A program made the position numbers and the translations under genes. Below the pieces are notes generated by a model that did not search any database, was not told the DNA's origin, and saw only the letters and a list, made by a program, of their open reading frames with translations. Source: Callorhinus ursinus (taxonomy: Eukaryota > Chordata > Mammalia > Carnivora > Otariidae). Taken from it: a stretch of 64,000 bases of DNA. Below are positions 11,829-23,945 of this stretch, piece by piece (the stretch's first letter is position 1; each line of letters begins with the position of its first letter). The stretch covers positions 1-64,000 of the forward strand of contig NW_020312967.1 of NCBI RefSeq assembly GCF_003265705.1. Direction: 5' to 3'.

Positions 11829-12130
11829 TTTTCTTTTTTTTTTTAATTTAAATTTTAGTTAGTGAACATACAGTGCAATATTGTTTTCTGGAGTAAAACT
11901 CAGTTATTCATCACTTACAACACCCATAATGCTCATCACAACAAGTGCCCTCCTTAATCCCCATCCCCCATCTGGCCCATCCCCCACCCACCTCCCTCCA
12001 TCAACCCTCAGTTTGTTCTCTGTCATTAAGAGTCTCATGGTTTGTTTCCCTCTCTCCTTTTTTTTCTTTTCCCCCTTCCCATATGCACGAACCTTTTCTA
12101 ATGGAGAGCTTTTGCCCTTTTGGGAATCCA
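11829..12130 (-). mobile_element. Truncated carnivoran L1 3' end, antisense
   Basis: Reverse complement of the L1 3' UTR. The poly-T (tttttttttttaatttaaa) is followed by ttagttagtgaacatacagt, gtgcaatattgttttctgg, attcatcacttacaacaccc, then gctcatcacaacaagtgccc. The same 3' end occurs on the plus strand at 31.25, 36.96 and 39.65 kb. The open frames over it are accidental. Confidence 0.88.
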
Positions 12131-12954
12131 GCTGGGTAACTGCCTCCAACCCCAGAACTCACTGAAAAGTTAGGCAGTAGAATCTCTGGTTGTTGATACA
12201 ATTTCCTTGACGGTTTTAGTTAAATAATTTCACAGCTCTATGCCTCAGTTTTGCCACCCACAACTCATTGCAAATGCTTTTTAACCTGTATCACATAATA
12301 CTATAAAAGTGAAAGATGTTTTTAAGAGTTTGCTTGACAGTATATCAAAATTATTTGTTGTCATCAAGCCATATTTAAATGGCAGCCTTTTGTTCCCATG
12401 GGCAAATATGTATAATCTGCTGTGTTTCTCATTTTTAAATTAGAGTCAGTGATCCTGAATTTACAGTAGGCTCCCCATTTGAGGCAACACAAATTGCAGG
12501 GAGGGGAAAGGTTTGTTCAAAAGCAGAACCTAAGAGGTGAATACTGCTATGTCTATATGTCATCTTTCTTCCCTAATGACATTTGAAAGTAAGATAGGAT
12601 GCTCTTAATAAAAGATGACTTGCTTTCCAAAATGTCCTGCTGATTTGGTAAAAGAGGATCTGGAGAAGGAGAGCAATGACAGTTGGGAGGGAAAAAGAGT
12701 AATTCCTACAAATTTCTACAAATACCAGAAATCGCACTGGGTAGGCCAGTGGATTTAAATGAGGATCCCAGGAAAAACTGAGCATTGCTTCATAAATGGC
12801 CATCTCTAATTTTATGGATCTAATATCCAGTCACAAAATGATCCATGGGGTTTTCCAAGATTTCTTGCCCTTTGGTCCACAGTGGAATTTCTCAAAGTAT
12901 GTTTTCAATGGATGATGATTATGAATTATATGGAAAAAGTAAAATAGGAGGGTC
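12131..12954. other. Unique sequence, nothing recognised
   Basis: No family recognised. AT-rich with scattered short open frames. Confidence 0.4.
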
Positions 12955-13130
12955 ATGTTCAGAACCCATGTATATATAGACACTTGATTATGGCAAAAAT
13001 GAAACTACAGGGAGTGGGGAAAGAATGGTCATCATAATAAATGGTGCTAGAACAACTGGGCATCCATAAGGGAGAAAATGATATTGCATCTACGGCATTA
13101 GAGTAAAAAAAAAGAAATCACCCTGCATAT
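12955..13130 (+). mobile_element. L1 ORF2 fragment
   Basis: Reads agacacttgattatggcaaa, aatgaaactacagggagtgg, ggaaagaatggtcatcataa, then ataaatggtgctagaacaac and tgggcatccataaggg. This is the ORF2 segment normally coding for the TLDYGK...GKNGLFNKWCWDNW-like stretch. It is frameshifted and truncated at both ends. Confidence 0.8.
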
Positions 13131-13150
13131 TTGACATCTCATATATAGAG

Positions 13151-13331
13151 CAGTGCTTCTCAAAGTGTGGTTTATAGACCACTTGCATTCAGGTCACTGG
13201 TGTGATAATATACAGATTCTCTAGATTACCATAGACCTGCTGATTCTCTAGGAATGAAACCTAAGAATCTGTATTTTTATCAAACTCCCCTAGATCACTT
13301 TTAGCACACTAAAGCTTGAATTTCACCAGCA
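13151..13331 (+). mobile_element. hAT-Charlie MITE (MER5A-like)
   Basis: Starts cagtgcttctcaaagtgtgg, has cctgctgattctctaggaat and cctaagaatctgtattttta in the middle, and ends near aagcttgaatttcaccagc. Length and order match the roughly 190-base MITE. Confidence 0.75.
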
Positions 13332-13344
13332 GAGTCTTTGGCCG

Positions 13345-13545
13345 TTATAGAAACAACCATCTGAATCCAGGGTCTGCCACTTATGGGCAAATTAATGAAT
13401 CTGTCTAAAAGCAGTTTTCTTATCAGTAAAGTGGTGATAACACTAACCTCACAGATAGGTTGCGATGATTAAGTGAGATACTGGATTTACAGTGCTTAGC
13501 ACAGTCTTAGTTCATAGTAAACACTCAGTAAATGTTAGTTACTTC
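13345..13545 (+). mobile_element. MIR SINE
   Basis: Contains gaatccagggtctgccactt, gggcaaattaatgaatctgt, gtaaagtggtgataacacta, gattaagtgagatactgg and agtaaacactcagtaaatg in the consensus order. Confidence 0.8.
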
Positions 13546-14501
13546 CCACGTCCAGTAAACCTACCAGAAATGAAGAGTTTTCAGTCACTAACAAAAATCT
13601 TCAATTATAAAATTTGGTGCTGGTAAGACAGTATATAAAGCACATACCTTTATCACGTGTATTAACAGGTAAGTGGTGAGTATTTGGTCTTGAGAACTTA
13701 TTTGGAGGTACTACTTGGAGAACATAGCTATTCATTCAGATACCCCCACCTAAGAAGTCACGGTCCCATCCAAAGATGCAACTTTAGAATTTGTGTATGT
13801 GATGCAGGGACAAACATCTACCCAGTGACCCTGACAAGCTAAGTCACCTTGGTCATCAATTCAATGACAGATTAATTTATTTGGCAAAGGTTTACTGGAA
13901 GATTATGATGTCCCAGGCCCTGTAGCAGATGCTGAGCATTAAGAAGAAAATGATACAGTCCTTGCCCTCCAGTAGCATCTAGTTTGTGAATATTCCAGCA
14001 TGTCATATTCATCCTTGCATATATTGAACAGTATTTCTCAACCAATTTTTGTTGTTGTTGTCAAACAGCGAGAAGATTGGAAAAGCCTAGTTTTATGGGC
14101 AGGGTATTTATGGCTGAATCAGGGATAAAAGAAAGCTATTAAACAATAAATGCACCTAGCTCCCTCTCCTCCTGTCCCCAAAGCAAACGCTTTTCTTTGG
14201 AACTTTGAAAACATGGCCAGATTTTCTTCCAGCATCCAGCACTACTGATGAGAAATGTGCCACATGGAGGAATGAAGGGAACTACCCTGGGGCAGTAAAA
14301 GCTACCTTAGCACCCTCTCCAGCCGGTACATCTCTCTGCTTGCTCTTCAGCACCGAGACACTAATGGTCAATGCAGGAAAGAAAGAGCCACTTCAGGGAA
14401 GAAAAGGCAAAGAAAGCAGGAGTCTGGGCTCCACTGTGCCCAGACAGTCCTAACCAGGGACACCTGAGATTCAGACAAGACATTCTGCAGAGACAGTACA
14501 T
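13546..14501. other. Unique sequence, nothing firm
   Basis: The part at 13880-13985 (tttactggaagattatgatg, cagtccttgccctccagtag) looks like the same ancient repeat seen at 10.1 kb. A (GTT)n run lies near 14050. An 82-codon open frame at 14205-14453 has no recognisable domain. Confidence 0.35.
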
Positions 14502-14908
14502 ACTAGTTTCTTAGGGCTGCTGTAACAAAGCTCAACACACTGGGTGCCTTACACAACAGGAATTTATTCTATTACCGTTCTGTAGGCTGAGAAAGTCAAC
14601 AGCAAGGTATCAGCAGGGCCATGCTCCCTCCGAATGGTCCAGGGAAGAATCTGTTCCCTACCTCTCCCCTGGCTTCCTGGTGTTCCTTGGCTTGTAGCTA
14701 TGTCACTCCGATCTCTGCCTCCAACTTCCCATTCGCCTTCTTCCCTCCGTGTTCTCTCTTCTTATAAGGACACCAGTCCTTGGGTGAAAGGCTCACCCGA
14801 ATCTAGGATGTTCCTCTAAATTTAACTAATTATATCTCCAAAGACCCTATTTCTCAATAATCACATTCTGAGGTGGAGATGGACTTAGGGGAGGTGACTG
14901 TTCAACCC
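14502..14908 (-). mobile_element. MLT1-class (ERVL-MaLR) solo LTR, antisense
   Basis: Reads from the LTR 3' end: ctagtttcttagggctgctg, taacaaagctcaacacactg, tcagcagggccatgctccct, gttccttggcttgtagctat, cttataaggacaccagtcct, then cacattctgaggtggagatg. The complete order of about 400 bases is preserved with moderate divergence. No gag or pol remains beside it. Confidence 0.85.
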
Positions 14909-15279
14909 AGCCCAGTCTCAGTAGAGCGTGGTTTTAGGAGGAGACGGTGACAAGGCAGGGATGGGAGCAAAGGTGGACAGAAATGACTGTGCACTTAGCA
15001 TCCGGCGGCACTGAAGTAGTCAGGGCTGCCTTCCACATATTCCTACCTCCACCAGCAGGGCCCCCATAGCTACAGGAACAATAGGCACAGGCCCAAGTTA
15101 CTTTAGGGGCCCACAAAAATGTTTCAAACTCTTAAAATCTACAAAAATAAATAAATACGATCCAACTGGATTACACGTATATTTATATGGACACAGTCCA
15201 TAAAATACAGCTTTTAATATTCTAAGCAAAAATGCGTAGGGCACACAAAAATCACAGTGCAGCCCTCTTCACTAACATC
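14909..15279. other. Unique sequence, nothing recognised
   Basis: No family assigned. A 60-codon minus-strand frame here has no domain signal. Confidence 0.35.
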
Positions 15280-15480
15280 CCTGCTCACACTTTCCACCTG
15301 AAATTCCCTTCCTCTCTGCCACCATGTTATCTTACCTGTTAGGACTCAATTTATGAGTCAGTGCCTCAGGGAACATTCCTCGACAACCACCCCCTCTCCC
15401 GTCCATTCCATCCCCCTGGCGCATCCCCCCATCTAGCTTGGTTACGTGCTCCTCATGCACATAGCTCTACCATTCCACAT
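15280..15480 (+). mobile_element. Probable L2 LINE 3' fragment
   Basis: Text such as ttcccttcctctctgccacc, acattcctcgacaaccaccc and gcatagctctaccattcc-like blocks resemble the L2 3' region. Confidence 0.45.
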
Positions 15481-16994
15481 CCACACTGTCCAATCACCCA
15501 TCGCGTGGCATCACTCAGAGACTAAGTACCACCTATCACTGTGTAGCAGATGCTACACCTCCTCCACGCAGATCCCCCTTGTCCTCAGAGTGCACTCATC
15601 CCCCAGATGTCACGGGCGTCGGCTACTAAGGCTCACACCTCAAGTCACCCAGAGGAAATGTCCTTGTCTGACAGAAGTGTCCGGGGGCACTTGGGAGTTT
15701 ACATTAGCCTCCACTCACACTCAGCCCCAGGGTGGACCACAGCCCATCGGCGACCGACAGCAGGGATGTAACAGCCCTGCTTCTTCCCCTGTTTCATTCC
15801 CTCCTACCTTTCCAGCATTCCCTCAGTTTATCACTTACATCAGAATTCCCACCTCAATCTCTGCTTCTAGGGAGCATGACCTAAGAGGCTTTGTATCTCT
15901 CCAACTGGCAGTAAGTACTACGTGGCAAAAATTCTCTAATAAACACACTGAATGAATGAATGAATGAATGAATGAAATGTTAGAGAGACAAGGAAGCAAG
16001 TATCAAAGACTCACCCAGGCCTCTACGAAGGCTGAACTGCTAATAAAAGAACTTCCGTCCTCCATAAACTAAAAACCTGAACAGGAAGAAAAGACAGGAT
16101 GTAGGTTCCAGAACAGCAGTACAAGAAGGGTTCCTGACAAAAACTGGAGAAGGGTCTAACAATGAGACCTGAGGAACAGCATCTACTGTGTGCCCGCACG
16201 TCACTCACACACACCAGCAGACTAATGATAGTAAGCCATCAAAACGGAACCAGGTTTCTTTAGATTCTCTAAGACTGCCTCCGCCCCAGAGCTGGGCATG
16301 AGATGAGTTTTCGAGCACGGACTATGAGGTTGGTGCAGGTGAATTTTTGTGAACAATGGGTTGGTGATAAACGGGTTGCCTTTGAAGACCTGAGACCTCA
16401 TGACAGTGCCCTGGTGAGCCTAAAAGTGTGATCCTCTGGAGCCAGCATTCAACAAACTGGAAAGATGAGAGAGGGTTTTTTGGTGGGATTTCTGTCACAG
16501 ATGCGGTTCTTTGTAAGTTAAGTAGCTCCTCTCAACCTTTGCAGCAGTTTTGGAGCTGAGCAGATGGCAGGGGAGGGCTTGACTAAGTGGTGAAGTTTCA
16601 GCTGCAAAAGGCAATTCCTAGAATGACAATTCAGAAACTCATTTCCCCCAACACTTACATTGGCAGAGGGTTCGTGAATCTTTTTAGGAAAATGAGAAGG
16701 AAGCAGTGCATCAGAATAAGGCGTCCTATGTTTGGTCAGGTTCTGCGGAAGCAAACACGACCGAATCCAATTCTTCCCTTGTGTTTGCTATTCCCAAGGA
16801 AAGGGGCCAGACTTGTTTGTAAATTAAATAATGCCAAAAACGCTAAAGCCTAGGGTCTGTGGTACAACAAATCTCCAGCACACAAAGCAAGTGCTAAATG
16901 CATTCTGGAACCGGTGTAGGATAGTTTCAGCTGAGCTGCTCCAACCCTACCTGGCATTACAGACCCATGTAGCTTCTAGTTCTGTCTTACAAAG
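15481..16994. other. Mostly unique sequence
   Basis: Holds a (GAAT)n microsatellite near 15951-15976. A 169-codon open frame at 15446-15955 begins in the L2-like block, is low in domain signal, and I do not regard it as a gene. The rest is unrecognised. Confidence 0.35.
15951..15976 (+). repeat. (GAAT)n microsatellite
   Basis: About six tandem GAAT units at the end of a possible L2 tail. Confidence 0.9.
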
Positions 16995-17205
16995 AAACGG
17001 CAAGCTTGTAGAAAGAGCGTAGTCTGGACTCAAAGCCTGTCTCTGATACTAAATAACTATGATCTTGAACAAATTACTTTTCCTTTCTGAGCCTGTTTCC
17101 ACAAATGTAAAATGGGGGGGGGGCAATAGCTATCTCAAAGGATTACTGTAAGAATTCAGTGTGATGATGTATATGAAAGTCACTAGTAGTCAGTATGACC
17201 TTAAA
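16995..17205 (+). mobile_element. MIR SINE
   Basis: Shows gactcaaagcctgtctctga, atcttgaacaaattactttt, ctttctgagcctgtttccac, aaatgtaaaatgggg, and aaggattactgtaagaattc in MIR order. A run of nine or ten G follows the aaaatg block. Confidence 0.75.
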
Positions 17206-17589
17206 GTGTTACCAGTTGTGTTTTTGTTTGTTTGCTTGTTTTTCTGTTTATTTCTATTCTGCCTAGCTTGGCACAAGTTTATGTCAAAGTAACTGTTGTC
17301 CTTTCAAATTCTTTCAGTTCTGGCTCATCTATAATTTTTCCCTTATCTTTAAGCAACTTTAATATTAAGATAATTAATAAAAAATTTTGTTTTCCTTTAA
17401 GTTCCATAGCCCTTATTCTGTGTGAATGAGGCAGTACGGTTCGGCTTTGGGGGTTTTAGTTTTGATCCTTTACAACGTGCACATAACAGAAACTGTAAAT
17501 GTATTCGATATTCAGAAGCTATAAATGTATTGTCTTTTAATGAGGACTGTTTTAATCCAGTTTAATTTACTCAAATGCCACAGAAGTGT
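17206..17589. other. Unique sequence
   Basis: T-rich with GTTT motifs near 17221. No feature recognised. Confidence 0.35.
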
Positions 17590-18075
17590 TATCGGTGAAG
17601 ATTGTTTCTGTGGCAAATAACAGAAAAGCTATTTAACTGCTTTACACAATGAAGGGAATTTACTGGCTCCTATAACTGAAAAGTCTATAGGACTTTTCAC
17701 GATTTGGTCCAGCTCTGGCTCAGTTTTTCTGCAGTATTTTTTTTTTTTTTTTAGTTCTGTCTGCCTTCAGACATTGGCTTTGTTCTTGGGCTGGCCTCCT
17801 AAAGTGGTGGCCAGCAGCACAGATAGTGATTCTGCATTCACATCCAAGGGCAGAGCAAAGGCCAAGGTCAGTTTTTAGAACCATCACACCAAAGTCCCAA
17901 GCTTCACTCTGATTGGACTACCCCGATAACAATCTTGGTGCTAGGGAAATGCTATGCACTGACTGGCGTAAAGTCCTATCAATTACTATGGCAAGGAAAT
18001 GGGATTATTCTGAGGGGCTTAGACCAAGCAGGACCCTCCTCTGGATCTGAAGATGAGATTCATCCCAGCTAAACT
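17590..18075 (+). mobile_element. Decayed interspersed repeat, unnamed family, copy 2
   Basis: Has the order ggcaaataacagaaaagcta, gaagggaatttactggctcc, tataactgaaaagtctatag, then ggcctcctaaagtggtggcc and agcagcacagatagtgattc, and ctctgattggactaccccg. It matches the pattern of a common old mammalian repeat that also appears at 23.65 kb. I cannot name it. Confidence 0.5.
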
Positions 18076-18668
18076 TCATGGTTGTCACTCAAGGAAGATG
18101 AAATGGCTATCAGAGAAGCAAAATCAAATGTGTGCTACAATTAAAAAATAATTCCTAGCAATTTAGTACAGTGTTCCTCAGTGCCTACTTTTGGGGGGGA
18201 ATTATCACTAATTTCACTACGCTGAACTCTTTCCAAATAAGATATCATACTTTAGCATCCAAGGCAATGTTAGAATCTACTATTATAAGGCAAGTCATTA
18301 GCGAGACTTTCAGGACATCTGGGTTAGGGATCTCTTCTTGTTTTTCCTCTCTCCACTTTTCCTTATTTTTCTCTCCCCTTATTTTCTCACTAAGTTTTTC
18401 TTTTCCTCACTTTCTTCCTTCCATCTGTATTCCTCTTCTTAATATGCCTTTTAATATACGCTCACATAACGGGATGCGAGATTAGACATTTCCTGACGTC
18501 TCAGGATTTTAGCTAAAGCTGTAAAGCTGTTGAAACAGGTAACAGTGTCCTCCTAGGGAGGCACCAGACACATCCTCTCAGGAATTATTAAAAGGGGACC
18601 ACGCTCATCCATTGCTCACCTCCCCGGCAGCCCATGAAAGGGAAAACTAGAAATTCATTAGAAAGAAA
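18076..18668. other. Unique sequence, nothing recognised
   Basis: The T- and CT-rich part near 18340-18440 yields a low-complexity open frame only. Confidence 0.35.
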
Positions 18669-18698
18669 GTTCCTTGATGTTCCTTGATGTTCCTTGAT
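18669..18698 (+). repeat. 10-bp unit repeated three times
   Basis: The unit gttccttgat occurs three times with no mismatch, just upstream of the GAAA microsatellite. Confidence 0.95.
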
Positions 18699-18724
18699 AT
18701 GGTGACTAACAAAACATAATAAAA

Positions 18725-19083
<359 letters not shown>

Positions 19084-20739
19084 AGTTCCTCAAAGGCAAA
19101 TTTATATGCACAGGTGAGAGGGATGCCGTCGCCTGTCCGGAGCCAACCGAGGAAGGCTTTTCCAGTGAATCACTGAGAAGGCCAGCGCTTGCCAGAGGGG
19201 AAGCTGGTATCTTACCCCCACCCTGGATGTTTACAAAAATCCACAGTTTGGGGGCCTGGGGGGACAGGGGAAGAAAGGAGAGAGTGGAAGGACAGTACTG
19301 CCCGTCTTTGCCACCGTCAAACCCCAAGCTTCCAGTCAGAATTGAGCTGAGGAGAGGGTAGAGAGCTTGAGGGAAGCTTTTAAATTGCATACAGGATGGA
19401 AAGTCTGGGGTTGTGTTTGTGTGTTTGTTTTAGGGTGAACTAGGTTTTCTAATACCCCAAAATATAACTCTTCACTAATAACCAAAATACAACTCTGCCT
19501 GAGGCGTTTTCAAGAGGTGAGGAGGAAAAAGCCCTAAAGAACATTGTTAGTTGTCAGTACATCTTTAAGATGTTTTACGTTACATTTCGATGTAAACGAA
19601 AAAAAGCTGTTTCCTAATTGTACTCCACTGAATGCAATTTATTTAGTAAACTTATGAAAGCATCATAGATGTATCTTCAATGTGCCTTCTGTGAACATAT
19701 CTACATAATGCATCAGTCGGGTCCTGCAGGAAACTGGGAATGTTCGGAGAGCGACTGAGGAATTAACAAAGATGTAGGTGGGGCTGAGGGACTGAAGATG
19801 GCAGATAGGAGCTTCCAACAAAAGGGAGCATTCTGAGGCCTGTGGAGAGAAAGGGAGGGGGTGATTGCCCGAGTCCTGAGAGGGATGGAGCGAGCTGGTG
19901 CCTTGGACATCAGCCGGCAAGGAAGCCCAGCCGGTGGTGGGCACAGAGCAGAATGGAGACAGGTGAAAAGCTCACTGGGATTGGCAAATGGCAAATACTC
20001 GGCACAGGTAATATATTTCAATTGTGAAACCCTGGCAAATATAATTGCAACTGATGTATGGAATACTCAAATTACTTAAAACTGGTGATAAAGTAGAATT
20101 TTCCCATTGAGTCTCTTGGCAAAAATGGAATTATATTCCTCAAGGAAAAAAAATTAACCTCAGGCCAATGAAATCAGCCTTAGGAGTACAGAAAATGTAT
20201 TTAAACACAAATGTTATTCATCTAAAATGAATATAGATAATCATACGATAAAAATTAATCACCAAAAGAAATCTGGAAATAAAAATGCTGAAAATGAAAG
20301 CTGAAGAAACAGTGACACTCTGTAGGATCACAAATGGCGGCCATAAGCCTCTGGGCCACTTCACCCACACTGACGTGTCTACACAGATCATTAAAGCACC
20401 TTCTCTGTTAACATCTTTGCTGAGACAGGCCCTCAGTGGTATATTTCCTGACATCTGCCGTCTAAAATCATGATAATCATCTGTACTCCTAGGAAAACAG
20501 AAAGCTTTGTCCTTCTTGGCCTTTTTCCCCCTTTGAGTCCTTTTGCCATGACTCTCTGCTTTCTTACCTTGGTGAGCTAAACGTGGGCCTGCTAAAGCTT
20601 CCACATCTTTGTTCCTTCTCACTGATGAGCTAGGGAAGCGAGATGTGTTCAGGTGACTCTTTCCTGGACCTACCTCTCCCTCCAGCTGATGCCCACACTC
20701 CAGCTGTGCAGACCTCTTTCTCTTTCTAAATACAAACGC
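19084..20739. other. Unique sequence, no repeat recognised
   Basis: Includes a 209-codon minus-strand open frame at 20218-20847 with no domain that I recognise. Its N-terminal part runs over the L2-like block that follows. Confidence 0.35.
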
Positions 20740-21070
20740 AAAGAGTTCTGGGTTCTTCCATTGCTCTGGAAAACTTTCTTCTCTGTCCCCACCACACAAA
20801 CATATACACACCCTCCCACTCCCTTCCCATCCAAGGAAATTCTTCAAGGTCCAGTTTAAATGCCATCTCTTTTCTCAATCCCCCACTAATATCACCCCAT
20901 ATCACACCCATACCCCCAGTCTGGCCAACAGAATTCAACATCCTTTCTCCTCTGCTCCCCTGGTACTCTGTCACCAGACTTTAGAATGGTCCTTATCACC
21001 TATGCTACAGGTAATAGCTCTTGTGGTGACCATCTTCCCATGACAATGTTATCTCCATATATCCAGTGGC
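20740..21070 (+). mobile_element. Probable L2 LINE 3' fragment
   Basis: Has aaattcttcaaggtccagtt followed by taaatgccatctcttttctc, which fits the L2 stretch on dosing of small blocks (caagtctcagctcaaatgtcacctcc in the family). Later text (ggtccttatcacctatg) is also L2-like. Confidence 0.6.
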
Positions 21071-22189
21071 AGAGGCAGAAGGTCCATAATTTATGCTGAA
21101 AGAAAGAGAAAAATATCTAAAAAGTTTTTCAAGGTATCTTTAAGGTTTTATAAGCAATAGAGGGAACCCTCCACTCCACAGGTGTGTCAGGGCCCAGGGT
21201 TATAAGGAGATAGATGACAGACATCTGGGCTTCCCACTTGAGCCAGAAATCAGATCAAGTCCACCTCAACATCCCTTTAAAACAAATACAAGAACAACAT
21301 GTAATCAATTAAGACATCCATTTGCTGCTTAATTTTTAGCCAAGTTCTATACGTCAAGTTGCCTTAAAATGAGAGGTGGCTGTTTATTAATACCTTCCTG
21401 TTTATTAAGGAGCAATGAGGTGGCTGTGTATATGAAATGGGCTGTTGCTACAACACACTTACACAGGTGTAAATAAAGCAAACTGCAAAGAGATTAGCAA
21501 TGAAAGATCTGAGATTTTATTTGTTTTCACGAGGACTCTCCCAGTCTCTTCATGCTTAATGGCAAAGTCATGACTGTACCCTAAGGTCTATTTACACAAG
21601 ACTAAGTGGTCATCGCCAGCCCCATTAATGCCTCAGCAAGCTCAGCAGTGCTGCTTACAGACCAGGGAGGAGAATGATGTCACTTGGTTTTTAAGAGATA
21701 CAATTCCGAAGTCTTTGAGTTTCCTTTGCAGTCAGTACAGACAGACCCCCCCCCCCAAGTGCAGGTTAGAGACGTGTCAGACTGTGAACTTTCAAGAGTT
21801 CCCTCCAGGCCCACCCTCCCCTTGTCATATTTACTATGCACATTACAGAGGTCACTCAGGTACAGTAAGTTCTGATTATTTGCAACCCATTGTTCTCCAA
21901 AACTGCTTGGTAAACTATAAAGGACATTAAAATTGTATTTGTTTTCCTGCCTAAGGTGGGAACATTCCTCTTCCATCTGCAATTATCAGCACAGAGATCA
22001 CAACTGCCCAGCAGTGAGGATAAACTTTCCCTGATTTCTAAAGCAACATACTGATGTGGAAAGAACAACGTGGAAAGAACGTTTTATTTAGAGAACTAAA
22101 GTCCACATTCTGGCTATATTACCAGGGCGGGGACTAGGGTGAGGTAAGCACTCACTCTCTGGGTCTTCCTGTTACAACCTCTGTGACTT
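21071..22189. other. Unique sequence, nothing recognised
   Basis: Two 100-codon frames overlap on opposite strands near 21630-21980 with no domain signal. A C11 run lies near 21748. Confidence 0.4.
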
Positions 22190-22480
22190 GGGTTTGGTTT
22201 TTTGTTGTTGTTGTTGTTGTTGTTGTTGTTTTGAGAGTAAATTCATCATACCATAAAATTAATCATTTTAAAGTGTACCTTTTTGGGGCATTTAGTACGT
22301 CACAATGTGGGACAACCACCACTTCTATCTGGTTCCCAACATTTTCATCATCCCGCAAGGAAACCTTGTTCCCGTTAAAGCAGTCACACCCCATTCCCCC
22401 CTCCCCCCAGCCCCTGGCAACCACCATCAGTTTTTCTATCTCTACGGATTTAATTCTCCTGATACAACCTGTGTGCTTTT
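22190..22480 (-). mobile_element. Old L1 3' UTR fragment, antisense
   Basis: Reads aaattaatcattttaaagtg, aacattttcatcatcccgca, aggaaaccttgttcccgtta, cagcccctggcaaccaccat and ctctacggatttaattctcc. This is the reverse complement of an L1M 3' region. The (GTT)n run at 22203-22231 sits where its A-rich tail would be. Confidence 0.78.
22203..22231 (+). repeat. (TTG)n microsatellite
   Basis: About nine TTG units in the degraded poly-T end of the L1 fragment. The poly-valine open frame across it is an artefact. Confidence 0.95.
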
Positions 22481-23004
22481 GAGCAGTAGTCCTAATACCT
22501 AATTTACCTTGTGCCAAGATGCGATTTGAAGAGTTTTATGTGTATGAATCCAATTAAACCTCACAAAAACCCAACAAGGTGGACACAAATAGCCCCAGGT
22601 GAATGGCTTATTATTTAATTCTCTAATTATGATTTCTTCATCTGCAAGATAAAGACAAAAGCAATACTCTAACAATAATTTGCTAAGCATATTTATTTAT
22701 GGGAGAGGCATTGTTCTAGGCCAAGCATAGCAAATAAGATTCATCTCTAATCAAGTGGGAGTGACTTTCTGTCCAACAGGGGGAGAGAGATCTTTGAGAT
22801 GGCTCATGGGACAGAGTATAATCATTGACTCGCACTGTCTGTCATGGACAGAGGAATGGGTGAAGTATCATAAGAAACAGAGAATTTGCCTTCACTCCTA
22901 GGAGAGTGAGGGGAAAAAAAAGGAAAATGCAGACTCTTCTTAGCTGGGACAGGAGGGAATCATCACCCATATGAGCACAATGAGAATGTGAAGGTAATTT
23001 ACAG
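22481..23004. other. Unique sequence
   Basis: Nothing recognised apart from weak old-repeat hints near 22690-22760. Confidence 0.35.
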
Positions 23005-23250
23005 AGTATTAAGAGCAGAGGTGTTGGAAGTCAAAACAAACAAAATGGAATATGTTCAAATCTCAACTCTACAACTCTTGAAAAGGGTAACGTCTTGAAA
23101 ATTATTTAACCTTTCTTGTTCCCATTTCCTCTTTTGTAAAATGAATAAATAAATCTAACTCATAGAGTTCTGGTGGGAACAGCATGTGATAATGCAAGTG
23201 AACTGCTAAGCACATCTACACATAGTAAGAGCTTAATAAGAGGTAATGAA
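23005..23250 (+). mobile_element. MIR SINE
   Basis: Contains atttaacctttcttgttccc, tttcctcttttgtaaaatga, taactcatagagttctggtg, and acacatagtaagagcttaat in MIR order. Confidence 0.75.
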
Positions 23251-23254
23251 ATAA

Positions 23255-23348
23255 AATATATATATTGTATATTATATTGAAACATTATCAATATACTTTA
23301 TATATGTGATATATACATATATATATATATATAGAGAGAGAGAGAGGA
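23255..23348 (+). repeat. AT-rich tract with (TA)n and (GA)n
   Basis: Alternating TA/AT tract passing into a short GA run. Low complexity; may be length-variable. Confidence 0.9.
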
Positions 23349-23544
23349 GAGAACGTGTAGGTATATGTCTGCATTGTACCAAAAACACATATACATGCTC
23401 TCCTCTTTATGGGACATACAGTGGACAGAAAGAAGGAATCAAGTCTACTTACAAGAGGAAGAAGAAGTCAGAAAAGCCTCATAAAAGAGGAGGCCCTTCA
23501 GATGACACTAGAAAGAACAGACCCACTTGGCCGCCTCACCCTGC

Positions 23545-23630
23545 TGTTTTGAGGATTTGGTGACATCATTTATTTAAAGCATTTAGCACAATGCCCATAG
23601 TCCACAAAATGTAAGCTGAATATAAATGTT
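23545..23630 (+). mobile_element. MIR 3' fragment
   Basis: Reads tttaaagcatttagcacaat followed by gcccatagtccacaaaatg and taagctgaatataaatgtt, the 3' end of a MIR. Confidence 0.6.
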
Positions 23631-23649
23631 TTGGTTCATTGCTTTATTA

Positions 23650-23945
23650 TTCCACTGTGGCCTTCTGAATCAGTCAGGGTTCTTGATGGCAAATGACAGA
23701 AACCGCCTCCAGCTAACCCAAGCGGAAGAGAACTTCCTTAGGCAGGTCTCGGGGAGCTCACTGAATCAACAGGAAGCAGGCTCAGAGCAGAGGTGGGAAC
23801 CCAGGGAGGCTGGGCAGTGGCAGACGTAGCCAGGACCGGCTCCCTGGAGCCCCACTGGGGGTCACTCAGCTGCCATCAGTGAGAGTGATTCTCAATGTCC
23901 CTGGGGTTTCCTACCACTACCTCAATGTAACACCCCTGGTGAGAG
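23650..23945 (+). mobile_element. Decayed interspersed repeat, unnamed family, copy 3
   Basis: Begins tgaatcagtcagggttcttg, then ggcaaatgacagaaaccgcc, tccagctaacccaagcggaa and gagaacttccttagg. The start matches the family copy at 17.6 kb (ggcaaataacagaaa). The 3' part has diverged beyond recognition. Confidence 0.45.

Noticed and set aside
11881..12165. Overlapping open frames on both strands
   Set aside because: They lie in the antisense L1 3' UTR.
15446..15955. 169-codon plus-strand open frame
   Set aside because: Starts in L2-like sequence, has no domain, and ends at a microsatellite.
22183..22482. Open frame with poly-valine run
   Set aside because: Translation of a (TTG)n tract and an antisense L1 fragment.
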